Shown: piece by piece, positions 1 through 10,227 of the stretch
How the letters are laid out: each line of letters starts with the position of its first letter
Position numbering within the stretch: the first letter of the stretch is position 1
From: Gammaproteobacteria bacterium
GTDB taxonomy: Bacteria > Pseudomonadota > Gammaproteobacteria > Pseudomonadales > Azotimanducaceae
Assembly (NCBI GenBank): GCA_026706385.1
Contig: JAPOYV010000040.1
Location: 1-64,000, forward strand
Reading direction: 5' to 3'
DNA length: 64,000 bases
Translations under genes and position numbers: made by a program
The notes under the pieces: model-generated
The model's database searches: none
What the model saw: only the letters and a program-made list of their open reading frames with translations
What the model was told of the DNA's origin: nothing

Positions 1-1
1 G

Positions 2-346
2 TTGATCGGTGTCGTGTTGCTCTACCTGGCCGCCATGGTACTCCTTTTCCTCGGCAAGCAGTTCTGGGTCTACGCGTGCGGGGTCAGTCTGTTCTTCTTC
101 GCATGGCTTTTCGCCCTACCCTACCTTGTTTCCGCAGTCGCAGAGTTGGACAAGACCGGACGGGCAACAGCACTGGTAACCGCATGCTTGGCATTCGGTA
201 GCATGCTCGGCCCGGCGGTCGGCGGCGAACTCGTGGAACGGGGAGATTTCTTCCTGCTCTACGTTTCCGGCTCCGTCGTTACATGCGTCGCGTACGCTGT
301 CGTACTCGCGGCTATTCGAAAAGGTCTTGCATCCCGGCTTCTGTGA
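2..346 (+). CDS. MFS transporter, C-terminal fragment (gene enters from left edge)
   Basis: The 114 visible residues are almost entirely hydrophobic and form about four membrane helices, ending in a short basic tail. The glycine-rich segment around residues 65-78 (G-S-M-L-G-P-A-V-G-G) is typical of the last helices of major facilitator superfamily carriers, where it corresponds to the helix 11 region. No start codon context or ribosome site is visible, so the real start lies left of the window and the substrate cannot be read. The gene converges on the NIPSNAP gene with only about 30 bases between the stop codons. Confidence 0.6.
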   Translation: MIGVVLLYLAAMVLLFLGKQFWVYACGVSLFFFAWLFALPYLVSAVAELDKTGRATALVTACLAFGSMLGPAVGGELVERGDFFLLYVSGSVVTCVAYAVVLAAIRKGLASRLL

Positions 347-376
347 GAATGGTGGCATCGGTGGGGAACAGGCTGG

Positions 377-697
377 TCAGCGAAGCGGAGAATAAGAAGC
401 GGGCCGTAACATCTTGATCTCCTGCCCGACAATTGCATCGAGGTCCCAGATCTCCTGTATAAATGTCTTCCACTCGGGGTCAGCCTCCATGTCGGTCCGG
501 CGCCGTTCGCGATCCGCAAGGCTCTTGTAGGCCCACATGAAGACCACCTCGTGCAAGTTGCCCACCTCGGTGGTGAATATGCCGACAAATTCGCCGAGGT
601 ATTTGCGCTGGATCGGCAAACCGTCGCTCTCGTACTTCTCGAGCCATATTTTCACCGTGCCCGGACGGAAGGAATAGGTTCGATGGTCGATGATCAT
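377..697 (-). CDS. NIPSNAP family protein
   Basis: A small 106-residue protein with the usual NIPSNAP opening (I-x-x-R-T-Y near residue 5-8, then P-G-x-x-x-x-W) and a dimeric alpha/beta-barrel style length. The family is built on the ferredoxin-like fold; the biochemical role is poorly defined, but bacterial members often sit next to oxidoreductases and catabolic genes. Its ATG overlaps the stop codon of the upstream GMC oxidoreductase by four bases, so the two are almost certainly translated together, and it may act on the product of that enzyme. Family assignment is fairly secure; function is inference. Confidence 0.75.
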   Translation of the reverse strand: MIIDHRTYSFRPGTVKIWLEKYESDGLPIQRKYLGEFVGIFTTEVGNLHEVVFMWAYKSLADRERRRTDMEADPEWKTFIQEIWDLDAIVGQEIKMLRPASYSPLR

Positions 698-2343
698 GGG
701 GCGACGCTCCCCGCGGCGCTGCGATCAAGAATCAGGTCGCTCGCTCTCTCGGCGATCATGATGGTGGGCGCGTTCGTGTTCCCGCGGGTTATAACCGGCA
801 TGACCGAGGCGTCGGCCACCCGCAGCGCCTCAATGCCATGAACCCGCAACTGCGCGTCGACGACCGCATCGGTGTCCGTACCCATCTTGCAGGAACCCAC
901 GGGGTGCAGCGTGGTCATGGCCGCGTCGACCAACCAGTTTGCGATCTGCGCATCCGTTCGGTTTTGGGAACCGGGCTCCAGTTCTCGCCCGAGCGTTCGG
1001 GCGAACGCCGGTTTCGCCATTACGTCGCGCATGAGCTGCACACCGGCGACAACGGCGTCGACGTCGCGCCGGTCATCGAGATAGTTGGCTTGAATGCACG
1101 GCGAATCAGCCGGATCGCCGGAACGCAATGTGATTTGCCCCCGGCTCTTGGGAACGACGGGCCCGATCCGTATGGTCGTACCGTGCTCCTCCGCGACGCT
1201 CCTTCTTCGGCCAAGCGCGGGTAGGGACCAGTGTAGGTTGGCAGTCGCTTCCGTCGCCGGCATGAAGTGGGTCTGAATGTCTGGCACTTCGAGGTCTGCG
1301 GACGAGCGGATGAAGGACCCAGATTCGTAAGGGAACGTTGTGACAAAGCCCGTTCCGAACATGGCCGCCCTGAGCACGCCGAGCGTAATGCGGTCGATAC
1401 GCAAGTTCTCACGGAGGGAAACCGGCTGGCGGCACTCGTGCACGAGGCAGCAGTCGACATGGTCCTGGACGTTGCGGCCGACTCCGGGGAGATGGTGGAT
1501 CGTGGAGATCCCGTGTTCGTGCAGATGCTCGGCATCGCCGATTCCCGACAGCATTAACAGGTGCGGCGACCCCACTACTCCAGCCGACAGCACGACTTCC
1601 CGGGTCGCCCGCACGGTAACGACATCGCGTCCAGAGCGGAACTCCACGCCTGTGGCACGCCCATCCTCAATTGACACGCGGTGCGCGAGGGCCCGCGTAA
1701 CGACAGTCAAGTTGGGCCGGTTGGCAGCGGGTGCGAGGAACGCCGTGGCTGCGCTACAGCGTCGGCCCCGCCGGATTGTGAAGTCATAGCGACCGAAACC
1801 CTCTTGGCTGGCACCGTTGAAGTCGTCGGTGAAGGGATACCCGGCCTGCTGACCAGCCTCAACGTAGGTTTCGAACATTGCGTTTGTCCCGCGCGCACGC
1901 CGCACGGTGAGCTCGCCCGCGCGTCCGTGGAACGAGTCTTCCCGGTCAACGTGGGCCTCCGAGCGTTTGAACAACGGCAGCACCTTCTCAAACGACCAGC
2001 CCGGCAGCCCCATCTGCTCCCAGCCGTCGTAGTCGGCGGGGTTGCCGCGGACGTATATCATGCCGTTGATGGTGGAGCTCCCGCCGAGAACCTTCCCTCG
2101 CGGCCAGAACACACGCCGTCCATTGAGGTGGGGCTCGGGCTCGGTTTGGAACCCCCAGTTGTAGATGCCGGAGTGCATCAGGCGTCCCATGAGCATGGGG
2201 AGGCGAAAGAGCGTGTTGGAATCCCGCCCGCCGGCCTCGATCAGTAAAACCCGGTTGGCGGGATCGGCGGACAGTCTGTTGGCCAGCAGGCAGCCGGCCG
2301 AGCCTGCGCCCACCACGATGTAGTCGTATTCGCTTCCTGTCAT
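694..2343 (-). CDS. GMC family FAD-dependent oxidoreductase (choline/alcohol dehydrogenase-like)
   Basis: A full-length 549-residue flavoenzyme of the glucose-methanol-choline family, which oxidises alcohols to aldehydes or ketones with FAD. The N-terminal Rossmann motif G-A-G-S-A-G is at about residues 12-17, followed by E-A-G-G at 36-39. The first GMC signature (R-G-K-V-L-G-G-S-S) is near residue 82. The C-terminal active-site region has H-P-V-G-S-C-K-M-G near 475 and a conserved G-N-T-N-A-P motif near 522. It has no signal peptide, so it should be cytoplasmic. It lies between a uracil-DNA glycosylase gene 16 bases upstream and the overlapping NIPSNAP gene. The substrate cannot be told from sequence. 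A second GMC enzyme is at 22.6-24.3 kb. Confidence 0.93.
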   Translation of the reverse strand: MTGSEYDYIVVGAGSAGCLLANRLSADPANRVLLIEAGGRDSNTLFRLPMLMGRLMHSGIYNWGFQTEPEPHLNGRRVFWPRGKVLGGSSTINGMIYVRGNPADYDGWEQMGLPGWSFEKVLPLFKRSEAHVDREDSFHGRAGELTVRRARGTNAMFETYVEAGQQAGYPFTDDFNGASQEGFGRYDFTIRRGRRCSAATAFLAPAANRPNLTVVTRALAHRVSIEDGRATGVEFRSGRDVVTVRATREVVLSAGVVGSPHLLMLSGIGDAEHLHEHGISTIHHLPGVGRNVQDHVDCCLVHECRQPVSLRENLRIDRITLGVLRAAMFGTGFVTTFPYESGSFIRSSADLEVPDIQTHFMPATEATANLHWSLPALGRRRSVAEEHGTTIRIGPVVPKSRGQITLRSGDPADSPCIQANYLDDRRDVDAVVAGVQLMRDVMAKPAFARTLGRELEPGSQNRTDAQIANWLVDAAMTTLHPVGSCKMGTDTDAVVDAQLRVHGIEALRVADASVMPVITRGNTNAPTIMIAERASDLILDRSAAGSVAP

Positions 2344-2359
2344 CGTTAGCCTCCAGCGG

Positions 2360-3223
2360 TTACCAGTTGATTGGACCGGCGCCCATCGCCGCTAGTTTTC
2401 GGTTGCAGAGTTCAAACGGGTTGGACTGTTCGAGGTACCCGTTTCCCTCGGCCGGATGCGGTGAGGCGACGATCGCCGGGTGATCCTGAATCTTGGACTC
2501 GTCGAAGATTCCGCTGGCAACGGCCGCCTCTCGGGCGGCGCCGCCGAAGAGGAGGAAAGCAACCGACGGACGGGTGTGCGCTGCGGAGAAGTAGCGCAGG
2601 ATGCGAGCGATCAGCGGACGCCAGAGGGGGAGGTGACCCCTTGTCTGGTGGGGATCTCCTTCCACAGAAAATCGCGATAGGGTGAGGCTCGAGTTCAAGA
2701 GCAGAACGCCTTGATCGACCCAGGACTGGGCAAGTTCGGCCGGACCGGGAAACGCGTTCCTCGGCTCGGCGATGGCTTCGAGTGTAGAGGGCCAACCGTC
2801 CGTATCTGCGGCATGGATTGCAAGACCGGAGCGAAACGCGTAGAGACTCTGAACCAGGCAGCGCATGCTGGGCGAGCGCATGTTGTTCAGCTCGCGCCAA
2901 TGCCGGTGTTCGCCGGATTCGAAGGCGCGTCCCGTACAAAACGCGATGTTCGGGTAGGGATCCTGACCGACGACTACGCAACGGACAGCATCGGGCGACA
3001 GATCGTCGAAGGCGCGAAACATGTGCGCGCCGGCTGGTTCTCCCGGGAGTGCGAAATGTCTGCGGGACGGAAATATCGGCTCCCACGGATGCAATTCCAG
3101 CGTGTCATCGACGGCGTCAAAGGCGAGGCGCACACTACCGACAACGGACTGCCAATCGAAATTAAGGTCGGATTGCCAATCGACCAGTGATTCTCGGAGT
3201 GCGTCTCTCAAGCGTGTAGCCAT
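2360..3223 (-). CDS. Uracil-DNA glycosylase family protein
   Basis: A base-excision-repair enzyme that removes uracil from DNA. The 287-residue protein contains G-Q-D-P-Y-P (about residues 87-92), the family 1-type catalytic water-activating loop, though with proline where classic Ung has histidine. Further on it has L-L-L-N-S-S-L-T and the late A-S-P-H-P-A-E-G motif, which supplies the conserved histidine. It is longer than E. coli Ung (about 229 residues), the extra length being mainly N-terminal and central, so it is a divergent member. It is the first gene of a minus-strand run, with 16 bases to the GMC gene. Activity is likely, but the exact family number is uncertain. Confidence 0.8.
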   Translation of the reverse strand: MATRLRDALRESLVDWQSDLNFDWQSVVGSVRLAFDAVDDTLELHPWEPIFPSRRHFALPGEPAGAHMFRAFDDLSPDAVRCVVVGQDPYPNIAFCTGRAFESGEHRHWRELNNMRSPSMRCLVQSLYAFRSGLAIHAADTDGWPSTLEAIAEPRNAFPGPAELAQSWVDQGVLLLNSSLTLSRFSVEGDPHQTRGHLPLWRPLIARILRYFSAAHTRPSVAFLLFGGAAREAAVASGIFDESKIQDHPAIVASPHPAEGNGYLEQSNPFELCNRKLAAMGAGPINW

Positions 3224-3320
3224 CTATCCTGACCTAGTCCCCAACCAGGCTTGAACTGCGTTTGGCGCTTGCACGGAGCGCAGCGGTTGGCCGTCCCCGC
3301 CGGGCGGCGAGCGGCCGAAG

Positions 3321-3374
3321 CGATCCAAGCGATCCAAGCGATCCAAGCGATCCAAGCGATCCAAGCGATCCAAG
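3321..3374. repeat. Tandem repeat, six perfect copies of a 9-mer
   Basis: The unit CGATCCAAG is repeated six times without a mismatch and is preceded by a partial unit (CCGAAG). Because the unit is 9 bp, every reading frame stays open through it, which creates spurious repeat-peptide reading frames on both strands. It lies between divergent genes about 150 bp upstream of the TetR promoter. Perfect identity of the copies suggests recent slippage or variability in copy number. Confidence 0.95.
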
Positions 3375-3502
3375 AAGGTCGGTTTGGGCGGACTGTGGAG
3401 TCGGTTGACGAAGGCCCGCTTGGCCGCGAGACGAGGCTGGCCCGAAAGGAGTGCGGTGGTCGTTCGGATGCCGTCGCCGCGAGGTTGGATCGTCTGGACG
3501 AC

Positions 3503-3549
3503 TGTTGGGGTTTTCGGGGGGCACGTATAATCGTCTAATCGGGTAGACG
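3503..3549 (+). promoter_or_regulatory. Promoter with overlapping palindromic operator upstream of the TetR gene
   Basis: A perfect -10 hexamer TATAAT is at 3526-3531, with a weak -35-like TGTTGG at 3503-3508 (17-base spacer). Immediately after the -10 is an exact inverted repeat CGTCTA-N6-TAGACG (3532-3549). This covers the expected transcription start and is where a TetR-type repressor would block its own gene. The element is seen directly; autoregulation is inference. Confidence 0.6.
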
Positions 3550-3628
3550 GCAGTGGCGCGCGACTCCAAGATGTGGCGACTTCGCGCAGTCGTGCTACCG
3601 GGGTTGTCACGGCAGGGAGACTGAACTC

Positions 3629-4246
3629 ATGCCCCGTGCCAGGAACGCACGTGACAGAAAGGAACGGCAGATTATTCGAGCGACGGAGAGACTTGTCGCC
3701 AAGAGGGGTTTCCACGGCACGAGAATGGACGATATCGCGCGCGCGGCGAAGCTCCCAAGGCCGAATCTCTACTACTACTTCAAGTCGAAGCGAGCGATTT
3801 ACCGGCGCATCCTGACCGGACTGCGGGCCGATTGGGTTGAGGCGTTCGGGCAGATTGCGGCGGATCGGGAACCCCGAGACGCCATCCGCGACTACATCCG
3901 AGTCAAGATCGAGTATTCGAGAAAGCACCCGGTTCCGTCGAAAATCTTTGCCATGGAGGTCATCCGAGGGTCGGACATGCTGACCGAAGAGGAGAACAAC
4001 CAGATCAGGCAACTGACGGAAGAAAAATGCGCCGTGATTGAGGGCTGGATGGACGAGGGCAAGATGGATCGCGTGGACGCACGCCACTTCTTTTTCCTGC
4101 TTTGGGGCGCCACCCAGTACTACGCCGACTACGAACAGCAGATCAAGAGCATTCTGGGCGTAAGACGATTGACTGCGGAACAGTTCGAAACAGGCGTGCG
4201 GACCGTCACGCAAGTCGTCCTGAATGGCTGCGGGCTCGGCGATTGA
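3629..4246 (+). CDS. TetR/AcrR family transcriptional regulator
   Basis: A 205-residue one-component regulator. Residues 12-58 form the TetR helix-turn-helix DNA-binding domain: the G-F-H-G-T-R-M-D-D-I-A turn is followed by the recognition helix ending in the hallmark N-L-Y-Y-Y-F-K-S-K. The remaining 145 residues are the helical ligand-binding and dimerisation domain. The start is supported by AGGGAG about 10 bases upstream. A -10 box and a palindrome 80-100 bp upstream suggest that it represses itself. Likely targets are the neighbouring LLM oxidoreductase or the divergent genes, but this is not shown. Confidence 0.92.
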   Translation: MPRARNARDRKERQIIRATERLVAKRGFHGTRMDDIARAAKLPRPNLYYYFKSKRAIYRRILTGLRADWVEAFGQIAADREPRDAIRDYIRVKIEYSRKHPVPSKIFAMEVIRGSDMLTEEENNQIRQLTEEKCAVIEGWMDEGKMDRVDARHFFFLLWGATQYYADYEQQIKSILGVRRLTAEQFETGVRTVTQVVLNGCGLGD

Positions 4247-4587
4247 GCAGTCATGTGCTGGATTGTGGGCCGACTGTTGGCGTCGTCGGAGCGGCATGAA
4301 TTGACTCGGTCTCCCTAGGCAGAGGGGCACAGATCGCCTCGGCTTCCGACTGAAACACGCTTCTGCAGGGGTCGTGACCACCGCCGATCCGGGCCTCTAG
4401 CATCCCTTGGAACGTACGCTTTTCTGACACAAACGTCAAACAGAGGTGTATGCTGGCGCGCTGGGAACCCAAGTTGCGGTTCGCGCAATGCAGTTCTCAG
4501 GCGGAACCGGTAAAGATGAAAGTGGCGGGAAAGTTCTGCGGTGGGTGATCGGTGGATGGGATCAACCGCCATCGAAGGAGCCGTGTG
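4247..4587. other. 341-base intergenic region, nothing coding
   Basis: This lies between the TetR gene and the LLM oxidoreductase, both on the plus strand. I find no credible small gene. Around 4424-4454 there is CTGACA and TATGCT with a 19-base spacer, a poor but possible promoter for the oxidoreductase. No terminator with a T-tract is visible after the TetR stop codon. Confidence 0.4.
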
Positions 4588-5619
4588 ATGGATTTCGGAT
4601 TGGTGCTGCAAACCGACCCACCGTCGAGCCGGGTGGTGGAACTCGCGCAGCGGGCGGAGGCTTTCGGCTTCACCCACGTGTGGGTATACGACTCCCCCGT
4701 CCTCTGGCAGGAACCGTTCGTGATCCTTGGCCGCATCCTTGCCGAGACGGAACGGATCACCGTGGGCCCCATGGTCACGAATCCCGGCACCCGGGACTGG
4801 ACCGTTCTTGCCTCGACCTTCGCGACGCTCACCGAAATGTACGGTCCCCGCACCATTTGCGGAATGGGGCGCGGCGATTCGGCGTTGCGCTACATAGGCC
4901 GGAGCCCGAGAAGCCTCCAGGAAATGGCAGACGCCATGCGCGTGATAAAGGGACTCGTGGCCGGGAAGCCTGTCTCCTACAACGGCAGGGAGATCGAGTT
5001 CCCCTGGGTAGAGCGCGGTTGGGAGTTGCCGATGTGGGGCGCGGGCTACGGGCCCAAGGCCCTCGACTGCATAGGCCGCATGGCCGACGGCTTCATTCTG
5101 CAACTGGCGGACCCCCAGATACTCGAGTGGACCATGGCCGCCGTGCGTGAAGGTTCTGTTGCCGCTGGCCGAACTGAGGAGGCGGTTGTGGGCTGCGTGG
5201 CGGCGCCGGCCTATGTCGGGGCTGATTTGGCGCATCAACGCGAGCAATTGCGGTGGTTCGGCGGCATGGTCGGAAATCATGTTGCCGACATCGTCAATCG
5301 TTACGGTGAGGCATCGAGCGAGATTCCCAAGGCGCTAACGGACTACGTGCGGGGGCGGGGGGAGTACGACTATTCGCACCACGGAAGGGCGGGGAATCCG
5401 TCTACGGAGTTCGTCCCGGATGACATTGTCGACCGTTTCTGCGTTCTGGGTTCTGTATCGGACCACATCGCCAAGCTGCAAACTCTGGAAGGCCTCGGTG
5501 CCCGCCAGTTCGCCCTCTACCTCATGCACGATGCGCAGGAAGAGACGTTGGAAGCGTACGGGAGGCATGTGGTCCCAGCCTGCGCAGGGTCCGGTGATTG
5601 GTTGGCCGGGCTGCGTTGA
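4588..5619 (+). CDS. LLM class flavin-dependent oxidoreductase (luciferase/F420-like)
   Basis: A 343-residue member of the bacterial luciferase-like TIM-barrel superfamily, which uses FMN or F420 to oxidise or reduce small organic substrates. The N-terminal barrel strand (D-F-G-L-V-L-Q-T) is followed by the family-typical F-G-F-T-H-V-W-V-Y-D-S region at about residues 29-39. P-M-V-T-N-P-G-T-R at 65-73 and G-M-G-R-G-D-S-A near 93 are further superfamily features. I start at 4588 because AGGAG lies 7 bases upstream of this ATG and the protein then begins exactly at the first barrel strand; a further upstream in-frame ATG (4552) adds 12 unlikely residues. Cofactor and substrate are unknown. Confidence 0.88.
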   Translation: MDFGLVLQTDPPSSRVVELAQRAEAFGFTHVWVYDSPVLWQEPFVILGRILAETERITVGPMVTNPGTRDWTVLASTFATLTEMYGPRTICGMGRGDSALRYIGRSPRSLQEMADAMRVIKGLVAGKPVSYNGREIEFPWVERGWELPMWGAGYGPKALDCIGRMADGFILQLADPQILEWTMAAVREGSVAAGRTEEAVVGCVAAPAYVGADLAHQREQLRWFGGMVGNHVADIVNRYGEASSEIPKALTDYVRGRGEYDYSHHGRAGNPSTEFVPDDIVDRFCVLGSVSDHIAKLQTLEGLGARQFALYLMHDAQEETLEAYGRHVVPACAGSGDWLAGLR

Positions 5620-5662
5620 GATGGACTAGGCCAACCCCTCACGACCGCAGGGAGACATCGCT

Positions 5663-6982
5663 CTGAAAAGCAAGACGAGGTCGTTCTACGACGCCCACTG
5701 GATGCCTTATACATCCAACCGGGCCTTCAAGCAGGACCCGCGAATCGTGGAGCGCGCGGAAGGTTGCCACTTTTACACGCCGGACGGCCGCAAGGTCTTC
5801 GACAGCCTGTCGGGGCTGTGGTGCTGCGGCGCGGGGCACGGCCACCGGAGCATCGCCGAGGCGGTGTCGAATCAGCTTCGCCGCATGGACTACGCCCCCG
5901 CGTTCCAGTTCGGCCACGCCTCGAGTTTCGAGTTGGCCAACCGCGTTGTCGAGTTGATGCCGGACGGCCTCTCCCACGTCTTCTTCACCAATTCCGGGTC
6001 GGAGAGCACCGATACCTCCCTCAAGATCGCCCGTGCTTACTGGCGCGAGGCGGGGCGCCCGGGCAAGACGAAGCTGATCGGCCGCGTCCGGGGGTATCAC
6101 GGCGTCAATTTCGGCGGCACCAGCCTGGGCGGCATCGGCCCCAACCGCCAGATGTACGGGCCGCTGCTCGATACCGACCACCTCTCTGCCACGCTGTTGC
6201 CGGAGAATGCCTTCAGCCGGGGCATGCCCCAATACGGCAGCCATCTCGCCGACCAGCTCGAGGAAATCGTGGCGCTGCACGATGCATCGAATATCGCGGC
6301 CGTGATCGTCGAGCCGATGTCCGGGTCCGGCGGTGTCGTTGTCCCGCCCGCGGGTTATCTGCAGCGGTTGCGCGAGATCTGCGACCGCCACGATATCCTG
6401 CTGATCTTCGATGAGGTGATTACCGGGTTCGGGCGGGCGGGTTCCCTGACCGGAGCCGAGGAGTTTGGCGTGGTCCCCGACATCCTGAACCTGGCCAAGC
6501 AACTGACCAACGGCACCGTTCCCATGGGCGCCGTGGTGACGAGCGAGACGATCTACCGGGCCTTCATGGGAGCGCCAAGGCCACTACACGCCATCGAATT
6601 GCCCCACGGCTATACCTACTCGGCGCATCCGGTTGCCTGCGCGGCGGCGCTTGCCGCGCTCGATCTCTTGGTCACCGAAGGGCTGATCGAGCGTGGGCGA
6701 AAACTGGCGGTGCAGTTTGAGACGTACTTGCACGAACTCCGGGATGCGCCGCACGTGGTCGACATCCGCAACTACGGTCTCGCCGGCGCGGTGCAATTGC
6801 GGCCGCGGGATGGCGACGTCATGATCAGGCCCTACGAAGCTGGGCTGAAGATGTGGGAAGCGGGTTTCTACGTGCGTTGGGGTGGTGATACGCTGCAGTT
6901 CGGTCCGCCATTTGTAGCCGAGCAACGAGACGTGGCTGCAATGTTCGAGCAGGTGGAGCGGGTGCTGTATATCCTGGACTAG
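5663..6982 (+). CDS. Class III aminotransferase, beta-alanine--pyruvate type, probable CTG start
   Basis: A PLP-dependent omega-aminotransferase. It closely resembles beta-alanine:pyruvate aminotransferases throughout: S-L-S-G-L-W, the phosphate-binding N-S-G-S-E-S, R-G-Y-H-G-V-N, V-E-P-M-S-G-S, the I-F-D-E-V-I-T-G-F-G cofactor strand and the Schiff-base lysine in A-K-Q-L-T-N-G. The first ATG (5702) begins inside the conserved H-W-M-P-x-x-x-N-R block found near the N-terminus of the family. Upstream the same frame is open for 75 bases with no ATG, GTG or TTG, but has a CTG at 5663 preceded by AGGGAG at ideal spacing, giving 439 residues. The role is probably transamination of omega-amino acids or amines. 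Specificity is inferred from family resemblance. Confidence 0.88.
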   Translation: MKSKTRSFYDAHWMPYTSNRAFKQDPRIVERAEGCHFYTPDGRKVFDSLSGLWCCGAGHGHRSIAEAVSNQLRRMDYAPAFQFGHASSFELANRVVELMPDGLSHVFFTNSGSESTDTSLKIARAYWREAGRPGKTKLIGRVRGYHGVNFGGTSLGGIGPNRQMYGPLLDTDHLSATLLPENAFSRGMPQYGSHLADQLEEIVALHDASNIAAVIVEPMSGSGGVVVPPAGYLQRLREICDRHDILLIFDEVITGFGRAGSLTGAEEFGVVPDILNLAKQLTNGTVPMGAVVTSETIYRAFMGAPRPLHAIELPHGYTYSAHPVACAAALAALDLLVTEGLIERGRKLAVQFETYLHELRDAPHVVDIRNYGLAGAVQLRPRDGDVMIRPYEAGLKMWEAGFYVRWGGDTLQFGPPFVAEQRDVAAMFEQVERVLYILD

Positions 6983-7022
6983 GGACTCGGTTTGCTAAAC
7001 GCGCCCGGCGCGGAACAACGGC

Positions 7023-7172
7023 CGAGAGTGTCCGCGCCTGCCAAACGGCCTCGAGAGCTTCGACTTCTCGTTCCAGCCCTCCCTCGACCGCGACCGCATC
7101 CTGGCGCTCGCCCAGCTCGACTTCATCGACCGCGCCGAGGTCGTCCATCTACTCGCCGGAGGCGCGAGCTGA
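7023..7172 (+). pseudogene. istB: Remnant of IS21-family IstB ATPase gene
   Basis: About 45 codons in one plus frame spell an IstB helper-ATPase segment: R-L-P-N-G, L-E-S-F-D-F-S-F-Q-P-S-L, then I-L-A-L-A-Q-L-D-F-I-D-R-A-E-V-V-H-L-L. This is the stretch that normally leads into the Walker A loop (G-P-P-G-T-G-K-S). Here it breaks off just before Walker A and runs into TGA at 7170. No istA, no remaining istB and no clean terminal repeats are visible. It is therefore a decayed insertion-sequence scar directly upstream of leuS. Confidence 0.8.
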
Positions 7173-7173
7173 C

Positions 7174-7200
7174 GCTCAAGCTTGAGCCTAACGCTCAAGC
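7174..7200. repeat. Nested palindrome and stem-loop upstream of leuS
   Basis: GCTCAAGCTTGAGC (7174-7187) is a perfect 14-bp palindrome, and GCTTGAG (7180-7186) also pairs with CTCAAGC (7194-7200) around a 7-base loop. The two structures share a strand and are mutually exclusive. They may be a terminator-like element, a leader structure for leuS, or the relic end of the insertion sequence whose IstB fragment stops just before it. No T-tract follows. Confidence 0.5.
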
Positions 7201-7255
7201 TCAGGCATCGTGGTAATGTAGCGCGCTTTTTCGTGATGGCCCACCGAGTGCGGCA

Positions 7256-9702
<2,447 letters not shown>

Positions 9703-9706
<4 letters not shown>

Positions 9707-10227
9707 AGCGTACGGTCGCCCGCGTCGGGCTGCCCTGCGCAGTCGCCCTGCTGGTCGCCGGCTGTGGATTCCATCTGCGAACCTGGGACCTCGGCACGGC
9801 CCTCCGAGCCGTCCACATCGACACCGATGCCACTGTCGACCTCGACCGCGAACTGACGCAGGCCATACGATCCGCGAACGTCCGCTTGACCACCGACGCC
9901 AACGATGCCGACGTCGTCGTCAAGCTCACCCGACAGCGTCAGAATCGGCGCAGCGCCTCCGTCACGGCCGGGCGGGCCGCCGAGTACGAGATGTCGCTGT
10001 CGATCCGCTTCGCGCTCGAATCCCCCTCAGGTGAGGTGCTCACCGCCGCAAGCGAACTGACGAGCGAGCGCGTGGCCCGCCTCGACCGCGACAACATCGT
10101 CGGCAGCAGCGAGGAGCAGGCGCTCCTGGTGCGGGAAATGCGTGCCGATCTCGTCGACCGGATCGTGCGCGTCCTGGGTGCCCGGTCACGCGTAATCGCA
10201 GCAGCGGCGGATGCAGGTCAGGGCTAA
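9703..10227 (+). CDS. lptE: LPS-assembly lipoprotein LptE
   Basis: The outer-membrane lipoprotein that plugs the LptD barrel and helps insert lipopolysaccharide. The 174-residue product starts at a GTG overlapping the leuS stop by four bases. It has a short basic and hydrophobic signal ending in a lipobox (L-V-A-G-C) with the lipidated cysteine at residue 21, followed directly by the G-F-H-L-R motif characteristic of LptE. Position between leuS and holA is the conserved arrangement in beta- and gammaproteobacteria and strongly supports the call. It implies an LPS-containing outer membrane. Confidence 0.92.

Larger units (their letters stand above)
3224..3628. other. 405-base divergent intergenic region, no gene
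   Basis: This gap separates the minus-strand glycosylase run from the plus-strand TetR gene. It contains the six-copy 9-bp tandem repeat and the TetR promoter/operator, both listed separately. Reading frames cross it on both strands, but they run through the tandem repeat, have no credible ribosome site and resemble no family, so I call no gene. Confidence 0.6.

Noticed and set aside
3321-3374. Possible CRISPR repeat
   Set aside because: Copies are 9 bp and contiguous with no spacers.
3224-4381. 385-residue minus-strand frame with an L-D-R repeat
   Set aside because: The repeat peptide arises from the 9-bp tandem repeat; the rest is antisense to the TetR gene.
4424-4454. Promoter CTGACA-N19-TATGCT before the LLM gene
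   Set aside because: The spacer is too long and neither box is close to consensus; kept only as a remark.
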